A stretch of DNA of 64,000 nucleotides, from positions 9,503-73,502 of the forward strand of contig JAQTWZ010000002.1 of the NCBI GenBank assembly GCA_028689055.1, written 5' to 3'. The translations under genes and the position numbers were made by a program. Shown one piece after another: positions 10,632-21,400 of the stretch (within the stretch, counting starts at the first letter, position 1; every line of letters begins with the position of its first letter). The notes beneath the pieces are model-generated. The model had not been told where the DNA came from, searched no databases, and worked only from the letters and a program-made list of their open reading frames with translations. This DNA is from Sulfurimonas sp. (GTDB lineage: Bacteria > Campylobacterota > Campylobacteria > Campylobacterales > Sulfurimonadaceae).

Positions 10632-11557
10632 TTAAACTTCTTCTTATTTTTTTATTACCTATCTCAATATATGCATCAAAAATACTCAGCTACAATATAT
10701 ATGACCGAACAGACAGAGCAGATGTCATGATTACATTTGATACGCCATACGAAGGTGTTATCAAACAAAGCGCCAATGATGCAAATATTATCATCAAACT
10801 CTATGGAGCTACAGTAGAGTCTCCTAAAATCAAGAAACTCACATCACAATACCTTTATAAAATCAGCATAACTCAAATGTCTGACTATGTTCAAGTTGTA
10901 GCTTCCATTGCTTCTTCGGTAAAACTTATTGCTTCAAAAACTTCAGATGCATATGGCTTAAGGCTGCGTTTTACTACAACCTTACCAGTTGAGACAAAAG
11001 CAGCTCCAGAAGTTGAAGTTGAAGAAAATCCTTTGGCGATCCTTCCTACAAAAAAAGATGATCCCTTAAGTGATAATTACTATATCGTTATCCTTGTTTT
11101 AGTAGTTGGTATTCTAGTACTATTTTTTATCAAACAAAGAATGTTAACAGCTCCAAAAACAAAAACTCAGAGCTCATGGCTGTTTAATGCAAATAATCAC
11201 GATGATGACACGCCAATGCCTCAGACATCAGTGGCAAGTTCCACGCAGTCCAATATAAAAAATAATGAAATAAATGATGTCTCTATACGTTTTCAAAAAT
11301 CTATAGACAGTAATAATAATGTAGTATTGCTTGAGTTTGCTGAGCAAAGTTATTTGGTTTTGATGGGGAAAAACAATCTTTTATTGGATAAATTTACAGA
11401 TAATAAGCCTGTAAATCAAGATGATTTTGAAAATATTCTCAAAAATAGACACCAAGAACTTGATGATTTTTTACGCGTTCAAAGTCATGAGCAAAAAGAA
11501 CCACTACAGGCATACAAAGAGAGGGCAGCATCTCTGCTCTACTCAAACGAAGCATAA
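10628..11557 (+). CDS. FliO-like flagellar biosynthesis protein with N-terminal periplasmic AMIN-like domain
   Basis: Signal peptide, AMIN-like beta domain, TM (YYIVILVLVVGILVLFFIKQRM), then FliO-like NNNVVLLEFAEQSYLVLMGKNNLLLDKF; overlaps fliN. Confidence 0.55.
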   Translation: MIKLLLIFLLPISIYASKILSYNIYDRTDRADVMITFDTPYEGVIKQSANDANIIIKLYGATVESPKIKKLTSQYLYKISITQMSDYVQVVASIASSVKLIASKTSDAYGLRLRFTTTLPVETKAAPEVEVEENPLAILPTKKDDPLSDNYYIVILVLVVGILVLFFIKQRMLTAPKTKTQSSWLFNANNHDDDTPMPQTSVASSTQSNIKNNEINDVSIRFQKSIDSNNNVVLLEFAEQSYLVLMGKNNLLLDKFTDNKPVNQDDFENILKNRHQELDDFLRVQSHEQKEPLQAYKERAASLLYSNEA

Positions 11558-11572
11558 GAAATATCTAATTTA

Positions 11573-12715
11573 TTATGCTTGGGTTGCTTCAAATCTCTCT
11601 TTGAGTGATTTTTCAATAAGCTGTATATTATCCATAGTCAGTTGATATGACGGATCCATCATCTTGCTTATGTGATAAACCTCAGTCACCGTGATACCAT
11701 ACGGATCTTTTTTCTCTTTTACGACTTCATTATCATCATTAAAAGAGTAGAGATAGAGAGTTTTTCTTGTTTTTTGAATATAGTAAGTAAGCACTATCTC
11801 ATCGCTGTGTTTTTTTTCTAAAGCCACAACAACCATTTGTTCACCATCACATTCACTCTCACTCAACATGAGCAGCTCTTTCACATCTCGTATATTCATG
11901 TACCCGATGTAAAATTTATTATACAAGTCATGATATCTCTGAATTTTATAATTCATTAAAAAATTGATATCAACCACATATTTTTTGTTTGCTCGTATAG
12001 TTTTTGTAATCCAAGACATTGTATTGTAATAACGAAACGGATGTAACTTCAGTGAACTAGCTTCAATCAGCTTTGGTGACTTTATTCTGTCCTTTGGTGA
12101 GAGTTGTTTTCCGTCAGTGTTGATAATGTAATCTAAAACACTCTGCGCAGAGAACTCTTTTGTTAGCCATACCTTACAGTAAGCTGGGAGTTGTTTTGTC
12201 CCCGTAGCACCATCATTAAGGATAATAAGTGACTTGATCTCATACTGAGGAAAGATAATCTCAAGAAGTGCTTTTTTCTTGCGCAATCTTTTACGTAATT
12301 TTAAAACAGACTTCACAAGTGTCATCTCAACAAAATAGAGTTCTTTCTTTTTTGTGATGATGATGGCATCAAATTCACTTATCTCTCTGCTTTTTGTTCT
12401 GTAAACTATCTGCTGTTTTTCACTTATAGAAAGTGTATTTGCATGTGCTTTTTGCTTATTCTGGTGATAACCCTTCAGAACAAACTTTTCTATATCATCA
12501 TTTTGAGTGACATAACGCAGAAGTTTTTCATAAGTATAATTTTCAAATACCTCTCCCTCAAAAGAACGAAAAGAACTCAAATATGCGGGGTCTTCTTTGT
12601 CTATATTTTTACGGATAAGAGAGAGAAGATGTTTTGTATTGTATTTGTAGTGGTAGAGGTTATCGTAGATATCGCTTTCGTCCAATGATTGGATAGATGT
12701 GCTCATGTCCAACAT
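11573..12715 (-). CDS. Hypothetical protein, possible PD-(D/E)XK-like nuclease fold
   Basis: REISEFDAIIITKKKELYFVEMT resembles a diverged D...E-x-K core; 380 aa. Confidence 0.55.
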   Translation of the reverse strand: MLDMSTSIQSLDESDIYDNLYHYKYNTKHLLSLIRKNIDKEDPAYLSSFRSFEGEVFENYTYEKLLRYVTQNDDIEKFVLKGYHQNKQKAHANTLSISEKQQIVYRTKSREISEFDAIIITKKKELYFVEMTLVKSVLKLRKRLRKKKALLEIIFPQYEIKSLIILNDGATGTKQLPAYCKVWLTKEFSAQSVLDYIINTDGKQLSPKDRIKSPKLIEASSLKLHPFRYYNTMSWITKTIRANKKYVVDINFLMNYKIQRYHDLYNKFYIGYMNIRDVKELLMLSESECDGEQMVVVALEKKHSDEIVLTYYIQKTRKTLYLYSFNDDNEVVKEKKDPYGITVTEVYHISKMMDPSYQLTMDNIQLIEKSLKERFEATQA

Positions 12716-13668
12716 TAGAAAAGTATCTCACTCGTCTGAAAAAAGTCATCTAAAATTTTGCGAAATTCAACTGGATCTGCTATGCTATTTATATCATTTC
12801 TCAAGAGAGAGGCGCCTCTATAACCTTTGGAATACGTATGTGTATGTTTTCTAAACATTGGGACTCCGTGATTTCCATAAAATTCTATCATCTTATCAAA
12901 ATGTTCCATGATGATTTCATGCTTTAGTTTATTGTCTATATATTTATTACCTGTTCTAAGTTGATGAAATATCCAAGGTGCACCAACTGCCCCTCTTCCT
13001 ATCATCACACCATCAGCACCCGTATGTTCTAAAACCCACTGTGCTTTTTCGTATGAATCAATATCGCCATTTGCAATAACGGGTATAGAGATAGCATTTT
13101 TAATCTCAGCTATAGCATCATAGTCCACAGCGGCTTTGAATTTTCCTGCTCGCGTTCTACCATGAACTGCTAAAAAATCAGCACCGCTATCTTCAACCAT
13201 TTTGGCAATATCAATATGATTCTTTTTCTCAAATCCAAGTCTTATTTTTACGCTGGTTAATTGTTTGTTGGAGGTATTTTTAATAGTTTTGATAATCTCA
13301 CCCATCAAAGGAAGATTCAAAAGAAGGGAACTCCCACTGCCGTGCCCAACAACTTTTGGAACAGGACAACCACAGTTTAGATCTATAATATCTATACCGG
13401 GCTGTTCGTTAAGTATTGCAACAGCACGTCTCACTACATCCACTTCCGCACCGGCAATCTGAACAGAGTAAGGATCTTCTATAGATGATTTTTCAATCAT
13501 ATGAAAAGTTTTTTCAGAGCCATGCGCTAGTGCATTTGAACTGAGCATTTCACTGACAGTCAAATCAGCTCCGAATTTTTTGACGACACTTCTAAAAGGC
13601 AAATCTGTATATCCTGCTAAAGGAGCCAATACATACACAGGCTTTTCAAAAGAAAGTTTTTCAATCAT
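12715..13668 (-). CDS. dusB: tRNA-dihydrouridine synthase
   Basis: LAPLAGYTDLPFR, IDLNCGCPVPKV, VIANGDI, GVMIGRGA. Confidence 0.9.
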   Translation of the reverse strand: MIEKLSFEKPVYVLAPLAGYTDLPFRSVVKKFGADLTVSEMLSSNALAHGSEKTFHMIEKSSIEDPYSVQIAGAEVDVVRRAVAILNEQPGIDIIDLNCGCPVPKVVGHGSGSSLLLNLPLMGEIIKTIKNTSNKQLTSVKIRLGFEKKNHIDIAKMVEDSGADFLAVHGRTRAGKFKAAVDYDAIAEIKNAISIPVIANGDIDSYEKAQWVLEHTGADGVMIGRGAVGAPWIFHQLRTGNKYIDNKLKHEIIMEHFDKMIEFYGNHGVPMFRKHTHTYSKGYRGASLLRNDINSIADPVEFRKILDDFFQTSEILF

Positions 13669-14685
13669 CTAGATAAATAGACTTATATCAAATTTTTGAT
13701 TGCATTTTTTTAATGCACTGTACGCTTTAAATTTTAAGAACTCATCACTTTGAGAATTTTGCAGTATTTCAATAGTCGGCTCTAACATCTCTAGGTCAAA
13801 AAGAGTAAAAAGATATGCTTCCATAACTTTTTCATCTTCTTCTGAGAGAGTTTCAAAGAGTTTAATTCTTTGTTCCGGAGAAAAACCTGTAGAGAGCGCT
13901 TTTGAAATATCGATATACTCTTTTGATGTAAAATCAAGTGACTTAAACATTGAAATAAGTGACTCATTGGAGATTTCCAATCTATTTTCTACGGCATTAA
14001 CACGTACCAAAATCTCAAAAAGAGCTTTTTTGCTTAAGAACTGTTTGTATTTTTCTATAGCATAAAGAGGAGAAACTTTTACAAAATCAGTATAAGCGTC
14101 TCTGCACAACTCTTCATCATACAACTCGGACTTGCTGAGAATCTTTTCAGCACTCAAAAGAGCTTTATTGTACTTATTTCTATTATTTAAAGCGACGAGT
14201 TTATTGTTGGCTTTTAAAGAATATTGCTTGAGTTCAACAACCTCTCCAGATTTAATCTCTTCAATGATTTTTATAACTTTATTCAACTTTTCATTTTCTG
14301 TATCAGGACTCAAATTTGAAGTTGGAAAAAGCATCGAGTTATGAACGATAGATCCCAAAAGCTTATATCTTGGGGTTTTATACAAATAAACTCTATCTTC
14401 TCTTCCCAAATAAGAATCTATAATAGAATCTATGATTTTTTCATAGTCTTTTTCAAATTTTCTCATTTTCAAAGTTCCCATAAAAGAATGGAAAAATATA
14501 TGTAGAAGTGTTAGGAGATAAAATATAGCCAATGGAGCAACAACCCATAATGCCACTGATAAAGAAGGAAGGGTTACCCCGAAAAAATCTAAACCAATAC
14601 TTGCTTGTGTTACATAGGCATAAACATACCATCCTACCAATGTAATAAAAATAAGTGATGCCATTGTATATTTTTTTATTTGCAT
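13669..14685 (-). CDS. Hypothetical membrane protein
   Basis: Two N-terminal TM segments and helical C-terminal domain. Confidence 0.6.
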   Translation of the reverse strand: MQIKKYTMASLIFITLVGWYVYAYVTQASIGLDFFGVTLPSLSVALWVVAPLAIFYLLTLLHIFFHSFMGTLKMRKFEKDYEKIIDSIIDSYLGREDRVYLYKTPRYKLLGSIVHNSMLFPTSNLSPDTENEKLNKVIKIIEEIKSGEVVELKQYSLKANNKLVALNNRNKYNKALLSAEKILSKSELYDEELCRDAYTDFVKVSPLYAIEKYKQFLSKKALFEILVRVNAVENRLEISNESLISMFKSLDFTSKEYIDISKALSTGFSPEQRIKLFETLSEEDEKVMEAYLFTLFDLEMLEPTIEILQNSQSDEFLKFKAYSALKKCNQKFDISLFI

Positions 14686-14695
14686 AATAATCCTT

Positions 14696-15046
14696 TTATT
14701 TTGTTTTTTCTACGATCTCTCTACAGTCGATACAGTAAATTGCATGTGGTTTTACTTTTAAACGCTGAAAACCTATATCATCTTCACACATTTCACAAAT
14801 ACCATATTCACGGCTTGCAATTTTACCAAGAGCAAGAGTGATTTCACGTAACTCTTTTTCTTGTTGTTGCACTATTGCGCCTTCCACCATTGAGCTATTG
14901 TTCGCCGAAGCATAATCGCCCTCATCGTTTAACTCTAATGAATTAAGTTGTCTAATCTCTTCATTAACCCCTGAAATGTTCTTAATTATCTGAACTTTAC
15001 GGCTCTCTAAAATCTCTTTAAAGTAGTTTAACTCACTTGCTTGCAA
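14696..15046 (-). CDS. DksA/TraR-family zinc-finger regulator
   Basis: EYGICEMCEDDIGFQRLKVKPHAIYCIDCREIVE. Confidence 0.88.
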   Translation of the reverse strand: MQASELNYFKEILESRKVQIIKNISGVNEEIRQLNSLELNDEGDYASANNSSMVEGAIVQQQEKELREITLALGKIASREYGICEMCEDDIGFQRLKVKPHAIYCIDCREIVEKTK

Positions 15047-15055
15047 TCTCTTTCC

Positions 15056-15514
15056 TTACTTGTGATATGGGTGGTTACTTAAAATGGAAAACCCCCTATA
15101 TATCTGTTCCAATAAAACTGCCTTAGCAATTTTATGACTCATGGTGATATTTCCTAAACTTATAACTGTATCGCTCTTTTTTAAAAAAGCGTCTTCAAAT
15201 CCATAAGCGCCACCTATGAAAAATTTAACTGACATTCTATCATTTAATAGCTTACTAAAATCAAAACTGTCGATTAATTTTCCATCAGGATGCAAAGTGA
15301 TAGAGTAATCACTCCCTAAATAAGGCTCTAAAACCTTCGTATAAGCCTGCTTGGAGGCTTCTGGTGAAATAGTGTGTGATTTTGCTACATCTTTTGGAAA
15401 AAGTTCTATATCTTCTATTTTGGCAAAGCGTGAAATCATTTTCATAAGATCTTTATAAAGAGGATCATAAATACTTTTCTCTTTTTTCGCTATAGATACA
15501 ATATCTATCTTCAT
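15056..15514 (-). CDS. rlmH: 23S rRNA pseudouridine-1915 N3-methyltransferase RlmH
   Basis: SPOUT motif [41 protein letters not shown]; start placed at MKIDIVSI. Confidence 0.93.
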   Translation of the reverse strand: MKIDIVSIAKKEKSIYDPLYKDLMKMISRFAKIEDIELFPKDVAKSHTISPEASKQAYTKVLEPYLGSDYSITLHPDGKLIDSFDFSKLLNDRMSVKFFIGGAYGFEDAFLKKSDTVISLGNITMSHKIAKAVLLEQIYRGFSILSNHPYHK

Positions 15515-15515
15515 C

Positions 15516-16076
15516 CTATAGTAACCCACTTCCAATGACGTGGTAAGTCACATTTTGAAAAGTATCACTTATTTTCACTCCGCCTATTGCCGCCACATAA
15601 TGTTTTGACTCAGAAGCGATATGATCGAGGCTATCACCGAGAATAGTACTAATATCTTTTTTTGTGTTTGTATCTCTATATGCACCCAAACCAATATAGT
15701 TGAGATCCATCTCGTTGGCTTGTAAAACTTCTTCTATATTGTGTGTAGAAATACCTAATATTTTCTCTTTTCCTATTACGCTTCTAATTATTTTGACAGC
15801 CGTAGTGATATCTTTGTCTATTTTTTGTAAATCTTCCTGACCAAGATGTACGCCATCACAATATTCTATGAGTTCATATTTATCATTTACAATCAAAAAA
15901 CCATCGTACAACTTTCTGATTTTTATGAGCTGCTGTTTTATAAAAACTATATCTGCATGCTTATTTCGATACTGAATAATCTCAGCGGCATTATTTTTTG
16001 CGATAGTAATATATTCTTCTAATGATATGCCTCGGCTCTCAAGCATATCTTGATCACAAAGTGCATACAGTCTCAT
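15516..16076 (-). CDS. Thiamine phosphate synthase family protein
   Basis: [31 protein letters not shown]. Confidence 0.8.
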   Translation of the reverse strand: MRLYALCDQDMLESRGISLEEYITIAKNNAAEIIQYRNKHADIVFIKQQLIKIRKLYDGFLIVNDKYELIEYCDGVHLGQEDLQKIDKDITTAVKIIRSVIGKEKILGISTHNIEEVLQANEMDLNYIGLGAYRDTNTKKDISTILGDSLDHIASESKHYVAAIGGVKISDTFQNVTYHVIGSGLL

Positions 16077-16077
16077 G

Positions 16078-16920
16078 TTACGCTTTTAAAAATTTTAGAA
16101 GATCTGAAAGTGTTTTTTTAAGATTGTTTCTATTGACAATCATATCAATAGAACCTTTTTCAAGCAAGAATTCTGCTCTTTGAAAGCCATCAGGAAGAGC
16201 TGAGCCTATAGTTTGTTCAATAACTCTTTGTCCAGCAAAGCCGACAAGAGCCCCTGGCTCAGCAATAATGATGTCTCCAAGTGTCGCGAAAGAAGCCGAA
16301 ACACCACCCATAGTGGGATCTGTAAGAACAGAAATATATAAAAGATTATGTTTTGCAAGTTTTGCAAGTGCTGCGGATGTTTTACTCATTTGCAAAAGAG
16401 AAAAAGTGCTCTCTTGCATTCTTGCTCCGCCACTTGCACTTAAGATAATCAAACCTTCTTTATTGGCGATTGCACGATTGACTGCTCTAACAATTTTTTC
16501 CCCTTCTACTGAACCAAGAGAACCACCCATAAAACCAAAGTCAAAAATAACTATTTGCGCACTTATGCCGTTCATGACGATAGATCCACTCACAATAGAA
16601 GATTTTCTTCCTGTCTTGGCAAATCCTTCTTCAACTCTTTTTACATACGCTTTACTATCAACAAATTTAAGTGGATCAATAGGCGCAAGATTTGCATCAT
16701 GCTCGACAAAACTACCCTCATCTGCCAAAAGTTCTATTCTCTCTTTGACACCTATTCTGAGGTGAAAACCACATTTTGGACACACATAGTTTTGATTCTC
16801 TACTTCTTTGTAAAACATTAAAGCATGGCAAGATTTACACTTAATCCAGTGCGCAGGTGCTTCTTTATTAGCTACTTGTACATTATCTTGCTTGCGGGAA
16901 AAAAGGCTTAGTATATTCAA
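16078..16920 (-). CDS. accD: Acetyl-CoA carboxylase carboxyltransferase subunit beta
   Basis: WIKCKSCHALMFYKEVENQNYVCPKCGFHLRI; GGARMQESTFSLLQMSKTSAAL. Confidence 0.95.
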   Translation of the reverse strand: MNILSLFSRKQDNVQVANKEAPAHWIKCKSCHALMFYKEVENQNYVCPKCGFHLRIGVKERIELLADEGSFVEHDANLAPIDPLKFVDSKAYVKRVEEGFAKTGRKSSIVSGSIVMNGISAQIVIFDFGFMGGSLGSVEGEKIVRAVNRAIANKEGLIILSASGGARMQESTFSLLQMSKTSAALAKLAKHNLLYISVLTDPTMGGVSASFATLGDIIIAEPGALVGFAGQRVIEQTIGSALPDGFQRAEFLLEKGSIDMIVNRNNLKKTLSDLLKFLKA

Positions 16921-17015
16921 AAATTGTTCCTTATTCTATGTTTGTAACCTCTTTAGAAGGTCTAAATGAACTGGGATTATACCAAATTTATACTGATGAT
17001 GTGGAGTGTTTCGTG

Positions 17016-17048
17016 TAAAAAAGAGTCTCATCCACAAAAAGTGGATGA
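17016..17048 (-). terminator. Intrinsic terminator of gltBD
   Basis: Minus strand TCATCCAC-TTTTT-GTGGATGA followed by GACTCTTTTTTACA; directly 3' of the gltD stop. Confidence 0.75.
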
Positions 17049-17059
17049 TGTGTGTAGAA

Positions 17060-18445
17060 TTATTTAAGTAATGCGGTAGAAATACTTCTAGCCGCTTCAC
17101 GACCGTCAAGTGCAGCTGTTACAACCAAATCAGCTCCTCTAAAACAATCACCACCTGCATAAATACCGGCTGTAGTAGTTTCATAAGTAGTTTTATTGAT
17201 GATGATACCACCCCATGCATTTGTCTCGATACCGTTTTCCGCTAAAAATGAAGGTACGGCAGGGTCAAAACCAAGTGACATAATGACAACATCTGCTTTC
17301 ACGCGTGTCTCACTTCCTTTAATCTCTTCCATTTTCTGACGACCGCTTGGATCTTTTGCACCGAGAGTCGTTTTTACAATCTCTACAGCAATAGCTTTGC
17401 CATTGTCACCAAGAATAATCTCTTTTGGAGCGGCAAGGAAAGTAAAATCAACACCTTCTTCCATTGCGTTTTTGTACTCTTTCTTGCTGCCTGGCATATT
17501 GTACTCATCACGGCGATAGAGACAAGTTACACTTTTAGCGCCTTCTCGTTTCGCTGTTCTAAGACAATCCATAGCAGTATCACCACCACCGATAACGACA
17601 ACATTTAAATCTTTAAAATCAAATTTTTTATCATATTTTACTTTAAAGTTTTTCTTTTGTATTGCTGTGAGATACTCCATCGCTTCATAAACATTTGCTG
17701 CGTTTTCTCCACTGAGTGAAGCTTTCTTAGCTTTTGTAGCACCCACACCGATAAACATTGCATCATGTTTGTCTGCTATCTCTTCAAAAGTGATATCACG
17801 GCCGACTTCACAGTTAAGGACAAGTTCAAGTCCGCCTTCTTGAAGAAGTTTTATACGTCTCTCTACTATTTTTTTGTCTAATTTAAAATTTGGGATACCG
17901 TATGTTAACAGTCCGCCTGCTTTGTCACTTTTTTCATACATTGTGACTGCGATACCTGAGCGTAATAGATATGTTGCGCAAGAAAGTCCTGCAGGACCAC
18001 TTCCGATAACAGCTACTTTTTTATTTGTTGTTATTCCCGGGAAGCTCGGTTTAAAACCTTGTCTAAAACCCTCTTCTGTAATATGTGTTTCAATAGAGCC
18101 GATTGTGATAGCGCCATGTCCGTCATTAAGCGTACAATCACCCTCACAAAGTCTATCATGTGGACAAACTCTTCCCATAACTTCAGGAAACGGTGATGGC
18201 TCATTAGAGAGTTTAAACGCAAACTCCAAATCTTTTTCAGCTACAGATTTTAGCCACTGCGGTATATAGTTGTGCAGAGGACATTTGTTTAAACAAAACG
18301 GATCTCCGCACTGGATACATCTATCACTTTGACTTGCGGCATCATTGGAGTTAAAAATTTCATAAATTTCGCCAAAATCTTTGGTTCTTTCAACAACCAA
18401 TCTTTTTTCGGCCTCAACTCTTTCAGTATTTAAAAATTCTCTCAT
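17060..18445 (-). CDS. gltD: Glutamate synthase small subunit
   Basis: CIQCGDPFCLNKCPLHNYIPQW; VIGSGPAGLSCA; VVIGGGDTAMDC. Confidence 0.95.
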   Translation of the reverse strand: MREFLNTERVEAEKRLVVERTKDFGEIYEIFNSNDAASQSDRCIQCGDPFCLNKCPLHNYIPQWLKSVAEKDLEFAFKLSNEPSPFPEVMGRVCPHDRLCEGDCTLNDGHGAITIGSIETHITEEGFRQGFKPSFPGITTNKKVAVIGSGPAGLSCATYLLRSGIAVTMYEKSDKAGGLLTYGIPNFKLDKKIVERRIKLLQEGGLELVLNCEVGRDITFEEIADKHDAMFIGVGATKAKKASLSGENAANVYEAMEYLTAIQKKNFKVKYDKKFDFKDLNVVVIGGGDTAMDCLRTAKREGAKSVTCLYRRDEYNMPGSKKEYKNAMEEGVDFTFLAAPKEIILGDNGKAIAVEIVKTTLGAKDPSGRQKMEEIKGSETRVKADVVIMSLGFDPAVPSFLAENGIETNAWGGIIINKTTYETTTAGIYAGGDCFRGADLVVTAALDGREAARSISTALLK

Positions 18446-18446
18446 A

Positions 18447-21400
18447 TTAGTCTCCCTTCTCTAGGTTAAGAGGTAATTTTGTCAAGTTTTTAGGGCGAAC
18501 AAGCCAGAAGTTTCTCACCTCCACCCTAAAGTTTTCAAGCAACTCTTTTCCTTTTTTACTTTGTGTTTCTACAACATAATCTTTTAATAATCTTTTGAGT
18601 AAGTGTCTTGCATCAGCACCCTCGTCGGTATCGATACGAATAGCCTCAACAAGCTCACGGTTAACATTTTCTACAAAACTATGATCTTCATCATATACAA
18701 ATGCAACACCACCTGTCATACCCGCACCAAAGTTGATTCCGGTGCGACCGAGTATAGCCACGATACCACCTGTCATATATTCGCAGGCGTTGTCACCCGT
18801 TCCCTCTACGATAGAAATTGCGCCAGAATTACGCACCGCATATCTCTCGCCCACACAACCTGAGATATAGAGTTTACCACCTGTCGCACCATAGAGACAA
18901 GTATTACCGCCAGCACTAAATCTTTCACCTTCATTTTGAGAAGTTACGATGATTTTACCGCCATGCATCCCTTTTCCAATGTAGTCATTTGCAACACCTT
19001 TGAGATAGATTGAGACACCGTTTATCAAAAATGCACCAAGTGCTTGACCTGCTATACCTTGAAGTTGTATTTTGATAGTATCTGCTTTAAGACCTGTATC
19101 TCCATAATATTGCGCTATTTCACCACTCACAAGAGCACCAAAACTTCTATGAAGATTGGTAATCTCTCTTGAGATACGGATAGGATGCTCAGGATGTTTG
19201 ATTGCATTCATAGCTTCTTTTAATACATCATATTCAAACGCATTGTCATCAAATGGAGGGTTACTTGGCTGTTGGCATGTATTAAAACCCTCTTCCTCAT
19301 GTAAAACTGAAGAAAAGTCAAATTTTTGGGCAAATTTGTCATCAACAACTTTAAGTAAATCAACACGACCGATCATCTCTTCCATTGTTGCATATCCAAG
19401 TTCAGCCATAATAGAACGAACATCTTCAGCTAAAAGTGTAAAGTAGTTAATAACTTGATTCACATGCCCTTTAAAGAACTCTTGGCGCAGTTTTTCATTT
19501 TGCGTTGCAATACCTACAGAACATTTATTTACGTGACAAATACGAAGCATTTTACAACCAACAATCGTTAAAACACCCGTACCAAACGCATACGATTCAG
19601 CTCCTAAAAGTGCTGCTTTGACGACATCCAAACCAGTTTTTAGACCACCGTCTGTTTGTAGTTGTACCAGTCTTCTGAGGTCATTTGCTTTGAGTGCATT
19701 GTGCGCTTCACTGAGTCCAAGTTCCCATGGATTTCCTGCAAACTTGATAGAAGTAAGAGGTGCAGCACCCGTACCGCCATCACCGCCTGAGATGATGATT
19801 TTATCTGCATAAGCTTTTGCAACACCCGCAGCAATCGTACCGACACCGATAGTAGAAACAAGTTTTACAGCTACTTTTGCTTTTGGATTGACTTGCTTCA
19901 TATCAAAAATAAGCTGTGCCAAATCTTCAATAGAGTAGATGTCATGGTGTGGCGGAGGTGATATAAGCGTAACCCCCGGAACTGTATGACGCAATTTACC
20001 TATAAGAGGTGAAACTTTGTGTCCCGGAAGCTGTCCGCCTTCACCCGGTTTTGCACCCTGAGCCACTTTAATCTGGATCTCTTCGGCACTTCTTAGATAC
20101 GCAGGAGTTACACCAAAGCGTCCTGATGCAACTTGTTTGATTTTCGAGTTTCTCTCTGTATCAAAACGTGCTGAATCTTCACCGCCCTCACCCGAATTTG
20201 ATTGAGCGCCTATACGGTTCATCGCTATCGCAAGCGTTTCATGAGCTTCAGGAGAGATAGAACCAAGACTCATTGCAGCTGAAGCAAATCTTTTGAAAAT
20301 CTCCTCTTTAGGTTCTACCTCAGAGATATTGATAGACTTTCTATCTGATTTAAGCTCAAAAAAGTCACGAATAAATTTCAGACCACGCTTATTTACAACG
20401 CTGTTGAGTCTATCATAATCTTCTTTTTTACCACTAGCCGAGAGTGCATGGATAGCATGAATGACAGCAGGTCCAAAATCATGGTGTTCTTGATCATTAT
20501 AAAATTTGTAAAAACCGCCAATATTTAATGGAAATATCTTATTAAATCCATTATCTCTAAAAGCATCTGTATGATTTTTTGAGATTCTTTCATCGATATC
20601 ACTATATGTAAGTCCACTCAAAGCACTTTTTGAAGTCTCAAAACACTCTTCTACAATCTCATGTGAGAGACCTAAAATGTCAAAAAGACCTGCGTTTCTA
20701 TAAGAAGCGATAGTAGCAATACCCATTTTAGACATTATTTTAAGTAAGCCCGCGTTTAAAGCGCTATGGACTGATTTAATAGCTTCATGAGGGCTCATTT
20801 TTAGAGTATTTGATTTTTCGATTTGATCTACAACTGTTGCAAAAAGCAGGTTTGGATAAACAGCACTTGCACCATATCCAATCAAAATAGCCGCACCGTG
20901 CGAGTCTATAATTTCACCCGTAACAGCTATCATAGAAACAAGATGTCGCATCTTTGCTTTTAAAAGAGCAAAGTTGAGACGCCCGACCGCCATAGCCATC
21001 GGGATGATTTTATTTGTTTTGCTAAAGTCTCTATCATCAAGTATAACGATTCTTGTTCCGTTGTCTTTGACGGCATTGAGAACATTTTCAACCAAAATAT
21101 CAAGTGCATTTTTCAACTCTCCACTATATGCAGTAGAGAATGTAGAGTTATGATAATAGGCTTGATAACGAGGTGATTTTTTATCACCAAATGATTTTAA
21201 AACTTCAAGTTTTTCACTTGTCATAATTGGTGAAATCGATTTTAAACGGTGTGCATGTGTTGGCACTTCATCCAAAATATTATGAATTTCGCCAAAACCT
21301 GTATTTAAACTCATAACGACATTTTCACGAATAGGGTCAATTGGCGGATTTGTAACTTGTGCAAATTTTTGTTTGAAAAAGTCCGTAAATGAGCGCTGTT

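Noticed and set aside
16268-16821. Two overlapping plus-strand ORFs (165 and 88 aa)
   Set aside because: Antisense to accD; no start context.
16921-17059. Possible riboswitch or leader between accD and gltD
   Set aside because: Only a terminator hairpin for gltBD is evident; no recognisable aptamer.
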